DNA of 64,000 bases. Origin: Megalopta genalis (Eukaryota; Arthropoda; Insecta; Hymenoptera; Halictidae). Positions within the stretch are counted from its first letter, which is position 1; every line of letters begins with the position of its first letter. The notes beneath the pieces are model-generated. The model did no database searches. It was given only the letters and a program-made list of their open reading frames with translations, and was not told the origin of the DNA. The translations under genes were made by a program, and so were the position numbers. Positions 42,363-55,830 of the stretch are shown here, piece by piece. The stretch is from NCBI RefSeq assembly GCF_051020955.1, contig NW_027476377.1, forward strand, positions 124,001 through 188,000. The letters run 5' to 3'.

Positions 42363-44163
42363 GTGTTTCTCTTGGATTTGAAGCTATCTCGTTTTAATCG
42401 CATGCAGTTGAAGCTAAACCATGTTTATCACATGTATCTGAATCCAAACCATTTGTTTCGCATTGATTTGAAGCTAAGCCTCCTACTTCGCATTGATTTG
42501 AAGTTAAATCATGTGTTTCTCTTGAATTTGAAGCTAACTCGTTTGATTCGCATGCAGTTGAAGCTAAATCATTTTGTTCACAAGTATCTGAACCCAAAAC
42601 ATTTGTTTCGCATTGTTTTGAAGCTAAGCCTACTACTTCGCATTGATTTGAAGTTAAACCATGTGTTTCCCTTGGATTTGAAGCTAAGTCGTTTGATTCG
42701 CACGCAGTTGAAGCTAAATCATGTTTATCGCAAGTATTTGAAGGTAAATCATTTGTTTCGCATGAATTTGATGCTAAGACTTCTCCTTCGCATTGATTTG
42801 AAGTTAAATCATGTGTTTCTCTTGAATTTGAAGCTAACTCGTTTGATTCGCATGCAGTTGAAGCTAAATCATTTTGATCACAAGTATCTGAATCCAAACT
42901 ATTTGTTTCGCATTGATTTGAACCTAAGCCTCCTACTTCGCATTGATTTGAAGTTAAATCATGTGTTTCCCTGGGATTTGAAGCTAACTCGTTCCATTCG
43001 CATGCAATTGACTCTAAATCGTGTTTATCAGAAGTATTTGAAGCTAAACCATTTGTTTCACATGGATTTGAAGCTAAGCCTTCTACTTCGCATGGATTTG
43101 AAGCTAACTCGTTTGTTTCGCTTGCATTTGAAGCTAACTCGTTTGTTTCGCCTGCATTTGAAGCTATTTCATTTAAACCGCAGATTTTTGAAGGTAAATC
43201 ATTTGTTTCACATGGATTTGAAGCTAAGCCTACTACTTCGCAGTGATTTGAATTTAATTCATGTGTTTCTCTTGAATTTGAAGCTAAGTCGTTTGATTCG
43301 CATGCAGTTGAAGCTAAATCATTTTGATCACAAGTATCTGAATCCAAACCATTTGTTTCGCATTGATTTGAAGCTAAGCCTCCTACTTCGCATTGATTTG
43401 AAGTTAAATCATGTGTTTCTCTTGAATTTGAAGCTAACTCGTTTGATTCGCATGCAGTTGAAGCTAAATCATTTTCTTCACAAGTATCTGAACCCAAAAC
43501 ATTTGTTTCGCATTGTTTTGAAGCTAAGCCTACTACTTCGCATTGATTTGAAGTTAAACCATGTGTTTCCCTTGGATTTGAAGCTAATTCGTTTGATTCG
43601 CACGCAGTTGAAGCTAAATCATGTTTATCGCAAGTATTTGAAGGTAAATCATTTGTTTCGCATGAATTTGATGCTAAGACTTCTCCTTCGCATTGATTTG
43701 AAGTTAAATCATGTGTTTCTCTTGAATTTGAAGCTAACTCGTTTGATTCGCATGCAGTTGAAGCTAAATCATTTTGATCACAAGAATCTGAATCCAAACT
43801 ATTTGTTTCGCATTGATTTGAACCTAAGCCTCCTACTTCGCATTGATTTGAAGTTAAATCATGTGTTTCCCTGGGATTTGAAGCTAACTCGTTCCATTCG
43901 CATGCAATTGACTCTAAATCGTGTTTATCAGAAGTATTTGAAGCTAAACCATTTCTTTCACATGGATTTGAAGTTAAGCCTTCTACTTCATATTGATTTG
44001 ATGCTAAATCATGTGCTTCGCATGGATTTGAAGCTAACTCGTTTGTTTCGCTTGCATTTGAAGCTATTTCATTTAAACCCCAGGTATTTGAAGGAAATTC
44101 ATTTGTTTCGCATGGATTTGAAGCTAAGCCTTCTACTTCGCATTGATTTGAAGTTAGTATCAT
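42363..44163. repeat. Third-tier unit, 1,801 bp (12 modules)
   Basis: One module contains two successive T2 monomers (about 43,100-43,160) in place of T1-T2. Markers CGCAGATTTTTGAAGG (near 43,180), TTCGCAGTGATTTG (near 43,238) and CATTTTCTTCACAAG (near 43,470) recur 2,851 bp downstream. Confidence 0.85.
43160..43970. repeat. About 0.8-kb segment duplicated at 46,011-46,821
   Basis: Three rare variants lie in the same order and spacing in both places: CGCAGATTTTTGAAGG, TTCGCAGTGATTTG and CATTTTCTTCACAAG, at offset 2,851 bp (nineteen modules plus one junction base). Beyond about 43,970 the two diverge in module type. Confidence 0.8.
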
Positions 44164-44194
44164 GTGTTTCTCTTGGATTTGAAGCTATCTCGTT

Positions 44195-47100
44195 TTAATC
44201 GCATGCAGTTGAAGCTAAACCATGTTTATCACATGTATCTGAATCCAAACCATTTGTTTCGCATTGATTTGAAGCTAAGCCTCCTACTTCGCATTGATTT
44301 GAAGTTAAATCATGTGTTTCTCTTGAATTTGAAGCTAACTCGTTTGATTCGCATGCAGTTGAAGCTAAATCATTTTGTTCACAAGTATCTGAACCCAAAA
44401 CATTTGTTTCGCATTGTTTTGAAGCTAAGCCTACTACTTCGCATTGATTTGAAGTTAAACCATGTGTTTCCCTTGGATTTGAAGCTAAGTCGTTTGATTC
44501 GCACGCAGTTGAAGCTAAATCATGTTTATCGCAAGTATTTGAAGGTAAATCATTTGTTTCGCATGAATTTGATGCTAAGACTTCTCCTTCGCATTGATTT
44601 GAAGTTAAATCATGTGTTTCTCTTGAATTTGAAGCTAACTCGTTTGATTCGCATGCAGTTGAAGCTAAATCATTTTGATCACAAGTATCTGAATCCAAAC
44701 TATTTGTTTCGCATTGATTTGAACCTAAGCCTCCTACTTCGCATTGATTTGAAGTTAAATCATGTGTTTCCCTGGGATTTGAAGCTAACTCGTTCCATTC
44801 GCATGCAATTGACTCTAAATCGTGTTTATCAGAAGTATTTGAAGCTAAACCATTTGTTTCACATGGATTTGAAGCTAAGCCTTCTACTTCGCATTGATTT
44901 GAAGCTAACTCATGTGCTTCGCATGGATTTGAAGCTAACTCGTTTGTTTCGCCTGCATTTGAAGCTATTTCATTTAAACCGCAGATATTTGAAGGTAATT
45001 CATTTGTTTCGCATTGATTTGAAGCTAAGCCTACTACTTCGCATTGATTTGAATTTAATTCATGTGTTTCTCTTGAATTTGAAGCGAACTCGTTCGATTC
45101 GTATGCAGTTGAAACTAAATCATGTTTATAACAAGTATTTGAAGCTAAACCATTTGTTTCGCATTGATTTGAAGCTAAGTCTACTACTTTGCATTGATTT
45201 GAAGTTAAATCATGTGTTTCCCTTGAATTTGAAGCTAAGTCGTTTGATTCGCATGCAGTTGAAGCTAAATCATTTTGATCACAAGTATCTGAATCCAAAC
45301 CATTTGTTTCGCATTGATTTGAAGCTAAGCCTCCTACTTCGCATTGATTTGAAGTTAAATCATGTGTTTCTCTTGAATTTGAAGCTAACTCGTTTGATTC
45401 GCATGCAGTTGAAGCTAAATCATTTTGTTCACAAGTATCTGAACCCAAAACATTTGTTTCGCATTGTTTTGAAGCTAAGCCTACTACTTCGCATTGATTT
45501 GAAGTTAAACCATGTGTTTCCCTTGGATTTGAAGCTAAGTCGTTTGATTCGCATGCAGTTGAAGCTAAATCATTTTGATCACAAGTATCTGAATCCAAAC
45601 CATTTGTTTCGCATTGATTTGAAGCTAAGCCTCCTACTTCGCATTGATTTGAAGTTAAATCATGTGTTTCTCTTGAATTTGAAGCTAACTCGTTTGATTC
45701 GCATGCAGTTGAAGCTAAATCATTTTGTTCACAAGTATCTGAACCCAAAACATTTGTTTCGCATTGTTTTGAAGCTAAGCCTACTACTTCGCATTGATTT
45801 GAAGTTAAACCATGTGTTTCCCTTGGATTTGAAGCTAATTCGTTTGATTCGCACGCAGTTGAAGCTAAATCATGTTTATCGCAAGTATTTGAAGGTAAAT
45901 CATTTGTTTCGCATGAATTTGATGCTAAGACTTCTCCTTCGCATTGATTTGAAGTTAAATCATGTGTTTCTCTTGAATTTGAAGCTAACTCGTTTGATTC
46001 GCATGCAGTTGAAGCTATTTCATTTAAACCGCAGATTTTTGAAGGTAAATCATTTGTTTCACATGGATTTGAAGCTAAGCCTACTACTTCGCAGTGATTT
46101 GAAGTTAATTCATGTGTTTCTCTTGAATTTGAAGCTAAGTCGTTTGATTCGCATGCAGTTGAAGCTAAATCATTTTGATCACAAGTATCTGAATCCAAAC
46201 CATTTGTTTCGCATTGATTTGAAGCTAAGCCTCCTACTTCGCATTGATTTGAAGTTAAATCATGTGTTTCTCTTGAATTTGAAGCTAACTCGTTTGATTC
46301 GCATGCAGTTGAAGCTAAATCATTTTCTTCACAAGTATCTGAACCCAAAACATTTGTTTCGCATTGTTTTGAAGCTAAGCCTACTACTTCGCATTGATTT
46401 GAAGTTAAACCATGTGTTTCCCTTGGATTTGAAGCTAATTCGTTTGATTCGCACGCAGTTGAAGCTAAATCATGTTTATCGCAAGTATTTGAAGGTAAAT
46501 CATTTGTTTCGCATGAATTTGATGCTAAGACTTCTCCTTCGCATTGATTTGAAGTTAAATCATGTGTTTCTCTTGAATTTGAAGCTAACTCGTTTGATTC
46601 GCATGCAGTTGAAGCTAAATCATTTTGATCACAAGAATCTGAATCCAAACTATTTGTTTCGCATTGATTTGAACCTAAGCCTCCTACTTCGCATTGATTT
46701 GAAGTTAAATCATGTGTTTCCCTGGGATTTGAAGCTAACTCGTTCCATTCGCATGCAATTGACTCTAAATCGTGTTTATCAGAAGTATTTGAAGCTAAAC
46801 CATTTCTTTCACATGGATTTGAAGCTAAGCCTCCTTCTTCGCATTGATTTGAAGCTAACTCATATGCTTCGCATGGATGTGAAGCTAACTCGTTTGTTTC
46901 GCCTGCATTTGAAGCTATTTCATTTAAACCGCAGGTATTTGAAGTTAATTCATTTGTTTCGCATTGATTTGAAGCTAAGCCTACTACTTCGCATTGATTT
47001 GAAGTTAAATCATGTGTTTCTCTTGAATTTGAAGCTAACTCGTTTGTTTCGCATGCAGTTGAAGCTAAATCATTTTGATCACAAGTATCTGAACCCAAAA

Positions 47101-48898
47101 CATTTGTTTCGCATTGTTTTGAAGCTAAGCCTACTACTTCGCATTGATTTGAAGTTAAACCATGTGTTTCCCTTGGATTTGAAGCTAAGTCGTTTGATTC
47201 GCACGCAGTTGAAGCTAAATCATGTTTATCGCAAGTATTTGAAGGTAAATCATTTGTTTCGCATGAATTTGATGCTAAGACTTCTCCTTCGCATTGATTT
47301 GAAGTTAAATCATGTGTTTCTCTTGAATTTGAAGCTAACTCGTTTGATTCGCATGCAGTTGAAGCTAAATCATTTTGATCACAAGTATCTGAATCCAAAC
47401 TATTTGTTTCGCATTGATTTGAACCTAAGCCTCCTACTTCGCATTGATTTGAAGTTAAATCATGTGTTTCCCTGGGATTTGAAGCTAACTCGTTCCATTC
47501 GCATGCAATTGACTCTAAATCGTGTTTATCAGAAGTATTTGAAGCTAAACCATTTGTTTCACATGGATTTGAAGCTAAGCCTTCTACTTCGCATGGATTT
47601 GAAGCTAACTCGTTTGTTTCGCTTGCATTTGAAGCTAACTCGTTTGTTTCGCCTGCATTTGAAGCTATTTCATTTAAACCGCAGATTTTTGAAGGTAAAT
47701 CATTTGTTTCACATGGATTTGAAGCTAAGCCTACTACTTCGCATTGATTTGAAGTTAATTCATGTGTTTCTCTTGAATTTGAAGCTAAGTCGTTTGATTC
47801 GCATGCAGTTGAAGCTAAATCATTTTGATCACAAGTATCTGAATCCAAACCATTTGTTTCGCATTGATTTGAAGCTAAGCCTCCTACTTCGCATTGATTT
47901 GAAGTTAAATCATGTGTTTCTCTTGAATTTGAAGCTAACTCGTTTGATTCGCATGCAGTTGAAGCTAAATCATTTTGTTCACAAGTATCTGAACCCAAAA
48001 CATTTGTTTCGCATTGTTTTGAAGCTAAGCCTACTACTTCGCATTGATTTGAAGTTAAACCATGTGTTTCCCTTGGATTTGAAGCTAATTCGTTTGATTC
48101 GCACGCAGTTGAAGCTAAATCATGTTTATCGCAAGTATTTGAAGGTAAATCATTTGTTTCGCATGAATTTGATGCTAAGACTTCTCCTTCGCATTGATTT
48201 GAAGTTAAATCATGTGTTTCTCTTGAATTTGAAGCTAACTCGTTTGATTCGCATGCAGTTGAAGCTAAATCATTTTGATTACAAGAATCTGAATCCAAAC
48301 TATTTGTTTCGCATTGATTTGAACCTAAGCCTCCTACTTCGCATTGATTTGAAGTTAAATCATGTGTTTCCCTGGGATTTGAAGCTAACTCGTTCCATTC
48401 GCATGCAATTGACTCTAAATCGTGTTTATCAGAAGTATTCGAAGCTAAACCATTTCTTTCACATGGATTTGAAGCTAAGCCTCCTTCTTCGCATTGATTT
48501 GAAGCTAACTCATATGCTTCGCATGGATGTGAAGCTAACTCGTTTGTTTCGCCTGCATTTGAAGCTATTTCATTTAAACCGCAGGTATTTGAAGGTAATT
48601 CATTTGTTTCGCATTGATTTGAAGCTAAGCCTACTACTTCGCATTGATTTGAAGTTAATTCATGTGTTTCTCTTGAATTTGAAGCGAACTCGTTCGATTC
48701 GTATGCAGTTGAAACTAAATCATGTTTATCACAAGAATTTGAAGCTAAACCATTTGTTTCGCATTGATTTGAAGCTAAGTCTACTACTTTGCATTGATTT
48801 GAAGCTGAATCATGTGTTTCGCATGGTCTTGAAGCTAACTCGTTTGTTTCGCCTGCATTTGAAGCTATTTCATTTAAACCGCAAGTATCTGAACCCAA
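44195..48898 (-). other. Longest minus-strand open frame (1,567 codons), probably non-coding
   Basis: Each monomer gives ten residues of the form S-N-x-C-E-x-x-x-L-A, for example SNPCETNDLA, SNQCEVEGLA and SNAGETNELA. A cysteine falls at every tenth residue in many but not all units. The visible start is a TTG in a repeat. The end is the TAA inside the junction. Differences between monomer types fall largely on replacement positions, with few silent ones, which is not the pattern of a conserved protein. No signal peptide, anchor or flanking domain is present. I cannot exclude a structural repeat protein exon, but nothing supports it. Confidence 0.15.
46011..46821. repeat. Second copy of the 43.2-44.0 kb segment
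   Basis: It carries the same three rare variants near 46,031, 46,089 and 46,321. Immediately to its left the sequence is joined to a different module (GCATGCAGTTGAAGC near 45,999), which marks a recombination point. Confidence 0.8.
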
Positions 48899-51800
48899 AA
48901 CATTTGTTTCGCATTGTTTTGAAGCTAAGCCTACTACTTCGCATTAATTTGAAGTTAAACCATGTGTTTCCCTTGGATTTGAAGCTAAGTCGTTTGATTC
49001 GCATGCAGTTGAAGCTAAATCATGTTTATCGCAAGTATTTGAAGGTAAATCATTTGTTTCGCATGAATTTGATGCTAAGACTTCTCCTTCGCATTGATTT
49101 GAAGTTAAATCATGTGTTTCTCTTGAATTTGAAGCTAACTCGTTTGATTCGCATGCAGTTGAAGCTAAATCATTTTGATCACAAGTATCAGAATCCAAAC
49201 TATTTGTTTCGCATTGATTTGAAGCTAAGCCTCCTACTTCGCATTGATTTGAAGTTAAATCATGTGTTTCCCTGGGATTTGAAGCTAACTCGTTCCATTC
49301 GCATGCAGTTGACTCTAAATCGTGTTTATCAGAAGTATTTGAAGTTAAACCATTGGTTTCACATGGATTTGAAGCTAAGCCTTCTACTTCGCATTGATTT
49401 GAAGCTAACTCATGTGCTTCGCATGGATTTGAAGCTAACTCGTTTGTTTCGCCTGCATTTGAAGCTATTTCATTTAAACCGCAGATATTTGAAGGTAATT
49501 CATTTGTTTCGCATTGATTTGAAGCTAAGCCTACTACTTCGCATTGATTTGAATTTAATTCATGTGTTTCTCTTGAATTTGAAGCGAACTCGTTCGATTC
49601 GTATGCAGTTGAAACTAAATCATGTTTATAACAAGTATTTGAAGCTAAACCATTTGTTTCGCATTGATTTGAAGCTAAGTCTACTACTTTGCATTGATTT
49701 GAAGTTAAATCATGTGTTTCCCTTGAATTTGAAGCTAAGTCGTTTGATTCGCATGCAGTTGAAGCTAAATCATTTTGATCACAAGTATCTGAATCCAAAC
49801 CATTTGTTTCGCATTGATTTGAAGCTAAGCCTCCTACTTCGCATTGATTTGAAGTTAAATCATGTGTTTCTCTTGAATTTGAAGCTAACTCGTTTGATTC
49901 GCATGCAGTTGAAGCTAAATCATTTTGTTCACAAGTATCTGAACCCAAAACATTTGTTTCGCATTGTTTTGAAGCTAAGCCTACTACTTCGCATTGATTT
50001 GAAGTTAAACCATGTGTTTCCCTTGGATTTGAAGCTACGTCGTTTGATTCGCACGCAGTTGAAGCTAAATCATGTTTATCGCAAGTATTTGAAGGTAAAT
50101 CATTTGTTTCGCATGAATTTGATGCTAAGACTTCTCCTTCGCATTGATTTGAAGTTAAATCATGTGTTTCTCTTGAATTTGAAGCTAACTCGTTTGATTC
50201 GCATGCAGTTGAAGCTAAATCATTTCCATCACAAGTATCTGAATCCAAACTATTTGTTTCGCATTGATTTGAACCTAAGCCTCCTACTTCGCATTGATTT
50301 GAAGTTAAATCATGTGTTTCCCTGGGATTTGAAGCTAACTCGTTCCATTCGCATGCAATTGACTCTAAATCGTGTTTATCAGAAGTATTCGAAGCTAAAC
50401 CATTTCTTTCACATGGATTTGAAGCTAAGCCTCCTTCTTCGCATTGATTTGAAGCTAACTCATATGCTTCGCATGGATGTGAAGCTAACTCGTTTGTTTC
50501 GCCTGCATTTGAAGCTATTTCATTTAAACCGCAGGTATTTGAAGGTAATTCATTTGTTTCGCATTGATTTGAAGCTAAGCCTACTACTTCGCATTGATTT
50601 GAAGTTAATTCATGTGTTTCTCTTGAATTTGAAGCGAACTCGTTCGATTCGTATGCAGTTGAAACTAAATCATGTTTATCACAAGAATTTGAAGCTAAAC
50701 CATTTGTTTCGCATTGATTTGAAGCTAAGTCTACTACTTTGCATTGATTTGAAGCTGAATCATGTGTTTCGCATGGTCTTGAAGCTAACTCGTTTGTTTC
50801 GCCTGCATTTGAAGCTATTTCATTTAAACCGCAAGTATCTGAACCCAAAACATTTGTTTCGCATTGTTTTGAAGCTAAGCCTACTACTTCGCATTAATTT
50901 GAAGTTAAACCATGTGTTTCCCTTGGATTTGAAGCTAAGTCGTTTGATTCGCATGCAGTTGAAGCTAAATCATGTTTATCGCAAGTATTTGAAGGTAAAT
51001 CATTTGTTTCGCATGAATTTGATGCTAAGACTTCTCCTTCGCATTGATTTGAAGTTAAATCATGTGTTTCTCTTGAATTTGAAGCTAACTCGTTTGATTC
51101 GCATGCAGTTGAAGCTAAATCATTTTGATCACAAGTATCAGAATCCAAACTATTTGTTTCGCATTGATTTGAAGCTAAGCCTCCTACTTCGCATTGATTT
51201 GAAGTTAAATCATGTGTTTCCCTGGGATTTGAAGCTAACTCGTTCCATTCGCATGCAGTTGACTCTAAATCGTGTTTATCAGAAGTATTTGAAGTTAAAC
51301 CATTGGTTTCACATGGATTTGAAGCTAAGCCTTCTACTTCGCATTGATTTGAAGCTAACTCATGTGCTTCGCATGGATTTGAAGCTAACTCGTTTGTTTC
51401 GCCTGCATTTGAAGCTATTTCATTTAAACCGCAGATATTTGAAGGTAATTCATTTGTTTCGCATTGATTTGAAGCTAAGCCTACTACTTCGCATTGATTT
51501 GAATTTAATTCATGTGTTTCTCTTGAATTTGAAGCGAACTCGTTCGATTCGTATGCAGTTGAAACTAAATCATGTTTATAACAAGTATTTGAAGCTAAAC
51601 CATTTGTTTCGCATTGATTTGAAGCTAAGTCTACTACTTTGCATTGATTTGAAGTTAAATCATGTGTTTCCCTTGAATTTGAAGCTAAGTCGTTTGATTC
51701 GCATGCAGTTGAAGCTAAATCATTTTGATCACAAGTATCTGAATCCAAACCATTTGTTTCGCATTGATTTGAAGCTAAGCCTCCTACTTCGCATTGATTT

Positions 51801-54280
51801 GAAGTTAAATCATGTGTTTCTCTTGAATTTGAAGCTAACTCGTTTGATTCGCATGCAGTTGAAGCTAAATCATTTTGTTCACAAGTATCTGAACCCAAAA
51901 CATTTGTTTCGCATTGTTTTGAAGCTAAGCCTACTACTTCGCATTGATTTGAAGTTAAACCATGTGTTTCCCTTGGATTTGAAGCTAAGTCGTTTGATTC
52001 GCACGCAGTTGAAGCTAAATCATGTTTATCGCAAGTATTTGAAGGTAAATCATTTGTTTCGCATGAATTTGATGCTAAGACTTCTCCTTCGCATTGATTT
52101 GAAGTTAAATCATGTGTTTCTCTTGAATTTGAAGCTAACTCGTTTGATTCGCATGCAGTTGAAGCTAAATCATTTCCATCACAAGTATCTGAATACAAAC
52201 TATTTGTTTCGCATTGATTTGAACCTAAGCCTCCTACTTCGCATTGATTTGAAGTTAAATCATGTGTTTCCCTGGGATTTGAAGCTAACTCGTTCCATTC
52301 GCATGCAATTGACTCTAAATCGTGTTTATCAGAAGTATTCGAAGCTAAACCATTTCTTTCACATGGATTTGAAGCTAAGCCTCCTTCTTCGCATTGATTT
52401 GAAGCTAACTCATATGCTTCGCATGGATGTGAAGCTAACTCGTTTGTTTCGCCTGCATTTGAAGCTATTTCATTTAAACCGCAGGTATTTGAAGGTAATT
52501 CATTTGTTTCGCATTGATTTGAAGCTAAGAGCTACTACTTCGCATTGATTTGAAGTTAATTCATGTGTTTCTCTTGAATTTGAAGCGAACTCGTTCGATT
52601 CGTATGCAGTTGAAACTAAATCATGTTTATCACAAGAATTTGAAGCTAAACCATTTGTTTCGCATTGATTTGAAGCTAAGTCTACTACTTTGCATTGATT
52701 TGAAGCTGAATCATGTGTTTCGCATGGTCTTGAAGCTAACTCGTTTGTTTCGCCTGCATTTGAAGCTATTTCATTTAAACCGCAAGTATCTGAACCCAAA
52801 ACATTTGTTTCGCATTGTTTTGAAGCTAAGCCTACTACTTCGCATTAATTTGAAGTTAAACCATGTGTTTCCCTTGGATTTGAAGCTAAGTCGTTTGATT
52901 CGCATGCAGTTGAAGCTAAATCATGTTTATCGCAAGTATTTGAAGGTAAATCATTTGTTTCGCATGAATTTGATGCTAAGACTTCTCCTTCGCATTGATT
53001 TGAAGTTAAATCATGTGTTTCTCTTGAATTTGAAGCTAACTCGTTTGATTCGCATGCAGTTGAAGCTAAATCATTTTGATCACAAGTATCAGAATCCAAA
53101 CTATTTGTTTCGCATTGATTTGAAGCTAAGCCTCCTACTTCGCATTGATTTGAAGTTAAATCATGTGTTTCCCTGGGATTTGAAGCTAACTCGTTCCATT
53201 CGCATGCAGTTGACTCTAAATCGTGTTTATCAGAAGTATTTGAAGTTAAACCATTGGTTTCACATGGATTTGAAGCTAAGCCTTCTACTTCGCATTGATT
53301 TGAAGCTAACTCATGTGCTTCGCATGGATTTGAAGCTAACTCGTTTGTTTCGCCTGCATTTGAAGCTATTTCATTTAAACCGCAGATATTTGAAGGTAAT
53401 TCATTTGTTTCGCATTGATTTGAAGCTAAGCCTACTACTTCGCATTGATTTGAATTTAATTCATGTGTTTCTCTTGAATTTGAAGCGAACTCGTTCGATT
53501 CGTATGCAGTTGAAACTAAATCATGTTTATAACAAGTATTTGAAGCTAAACCATTTGTTTCGCATTGATTTGAAGCTAAGTCTACTACTTTGCATTGATT
53601 TGAAGTTAAATCATGTGTTTCCCTTGAATTTGAAGCTAAGTCGTTTGATTCGCATGCAGTTGAAGCTAAATCATTTTGATCACAAGTATCTGAATCCAAA
53701 CCATTTGTTTCGCATTGATTTGAAGCTAAGCCTCCTACTTCGCATTGATTTGAAGTTAAATCATGTGTTTCTCTTGAATTTGAAGCTAACTCGTTTGATT
53801 CGCATGCAGTTGAAGCTAAATCATTTTGTTCACAAGTATCTGAACCCAAAACATTTGTTTCGCATTGTTTTGAAGCTAAGCCTACTACTTCGCATTGATT
53901 TGAAGTTAAACCATGTGTTTCCCTTGGATTTGAAGCTAAGTCGTTTGATTCGCACGCAGTTGAAGCTAAATCATGTTTATCGCAAGTATTTGAAGGTAAA
54001 TCATTTGTTTCGCATGAATTTGATGCTAAGACTTCTCCTTCGCATTGATTTGAAGTTAAATCATGTGTTTCTCTTGAATTTGAAGCTAACTCGTTTGATT
54101 CGCATGCAGTTGAAGCTAAATCATTTCCATCACAAGTATCTGAATCCAAACTATTTGTTTCGCATTGATTTGAACCTAAGCCTCCTACTTCGCATTGATT
54201 TGAAGTTAAATCATGTGTTTCCCTGGGATTTGAAGCTAACTCGTTCCATTCGCATGCAATTGACTCTAAATCGTGTTTAT
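48421..54280. repeat. Three tandem copies of a 1,950-bp unit (13 modules)
   Basis: Rare variants recur at exact spacing. AGAAGTATTCGAAGC occurs near 48,431, 50,381 and 52,331. CATTTCCATCACAAG occurs at 50,221, 52,171 and 54,122. CGCATTAATTTG occurs near 48,941, 50,891 and 52,842. The extra base in the last interval is a one-base gain near 52,530 (GCTAAGAGCTACTAC where other copies have GCTAAGCCTACTAC). Single-copy changes are GAAGCTACGTCG near 50,031 and TGAATACAAAC near 52,190. Confidence 0.88.
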
Positions 54281-55830
54281 CAGAAGTATTTGAAGCTAAA
54301 CCATTTGTTTCACATGGATTTGAAGCTAAGCCTTCTACTTCGCATTGATTTGAAGCTAACTCATGTGCTTCGCATGGATTTGAAGCTAACTCGTTTGTTT
54401 CGCCTGCATTTGAAGCTATTTCATTTAAACCGCAGATATTTGAAGGTAATTCATTTGTTTCGCATTGATTTGAAGCTAAGCCTACTACTTCGCATTGATT
54501 TGAATTTAATTCATGTGTTTCTCTTGAATTTGAAGCGAACTCGTTCGATTCGTATGCAGTTGAAACTAAATCATGTTTATAACAAGTATTTGAAGCTAAA
54601 CCATTTGTTTCGCATTGATTTGAAGCTAAGTCTACTACTTTGCATTGATTTGAAGTTAAATCTTGTGTTTCCCTTGAATTTGAAGCTAAGTCGTTTGATT
54701 CGCATGCAGTTGAAGCTAAATCATTTTGATCACAAGTATCTGAATCCAAACCATTTGCTTCGCATTGATTTGAAGCTAAGCCTCCTACTTCGCATTGATT
54801 TGAAGTTAAATCATGTGTTTCTCTTGAATTTGAAGCTAACTCGTTTGATTCGCATGCAGTAGAAGCTAAATCATTTTGTTCACAAGTATCTGAACCCAAA
54901 ACATTTGTTTCGCATTGTTTTGAAGCTAAGCCTACTACTTCGCATTGATTTGAAGTTAAACCATGTGTTTCCCTTGGATTTGAAGCTAAGTCGTTTGATT
55001 CGCACGCAGTTGAAGCTAAATCATGTTTATCGCAAGTATTTGAAGGTAAATCATTTGTTTCGCATGAATTTGATGCTAAGACTTCTCCTTCGCATTGATT
55101 TGAAGTTAAATCATGTGTTTCTCTTGAATTTGAAGCTAACTCGTTTGATTCGCATGCAGTTGAAGCTAAATCATTTCGATCACAAGTATCTGAATCCAAA
55201 CTATTTGTTTCGCATTGATTTGAACCTAAGCCTCCTACTTCGCATTGATTTGAAGTTAAATCATGTGTTTCCCTGGGATTTGAAGCTAACTCGTTCCATT
55301 CGCATGCAATTGACTCTAAATCGTGTTTATCAGAAGTATTTGAAGCTAAACCATTTGTTTCACATGGATTTGAAGCTAAGCCTTCTACTTCGCATTGATT
55401 TGAAGCTAACTCATATGCTTCGCATGGATGTGAAGCTAACTCGTTTGTTTCGCCTGCATTTGAAGCTATTTCATTTAAACCGCAGGTATTTGAAGGTAAT
55501 TCATTTGTTTCGCATTGATTTGAAGCTAAGCCTACTACTTCGCATTGATTTGAAGTTAATTCATGTGTTTCTCTTGAATTTGAAGCGAACTCGATCGATT
55601 CGTATGCAGTTGAAACTAAATCATGTTTATCACAAGTATTTGAAGCTAAACCATTTGTTTCGCATTGATTTGAAGCTAAGTCTACTACTTTGCATTGATT
55701 TGAAGCTGAATCATGTGTTTCGCATGGTCTTGAAGCTAACTCGTTTGTTTCGCCTGCATTTGAAGCTATTTCATTTAAACCGCAAGTATCTGAACCCAAA
55801 ACATTTGTTTCGCATTGTTTTGAAGCTAAG

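Larger units (their letters stand above)
44164..52548 (+). other. Longest open frame of the window (2,794 codons), probably non-coding
   Basis: The frame reads the monomer as ten codons beginning L-K-L, with variants such as L-K-L-N-H-V-F-R-M-D. This is a basic repeat of alternating hydrophobic and polar residues. It starts at a GTG inside the junction and stops just after the single-base gain near 52,530. I see no signal peptide, domain, promoter or polyadenylation context. Internal ATGs come from the repeated CGCATGGAT and do not define a start. The opposite strand is open over the same DNA. Openness follows from a 30-bp period with few stop-creating variants. I do not recognise any protein family. 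Confidence 0.12.

Noticed and set aside
44195..48898. Pentapeptide-repeat or insect antifreeze-type beta-helix protein on the minus strand
   Set aside because: The ten-residue period with N-D-L-A-S resembles two pentapeptides only loosely. The second half (N-P-C-E-T) lacks the central Leu/Phe, and the antifreeze TxT pattern is absent.
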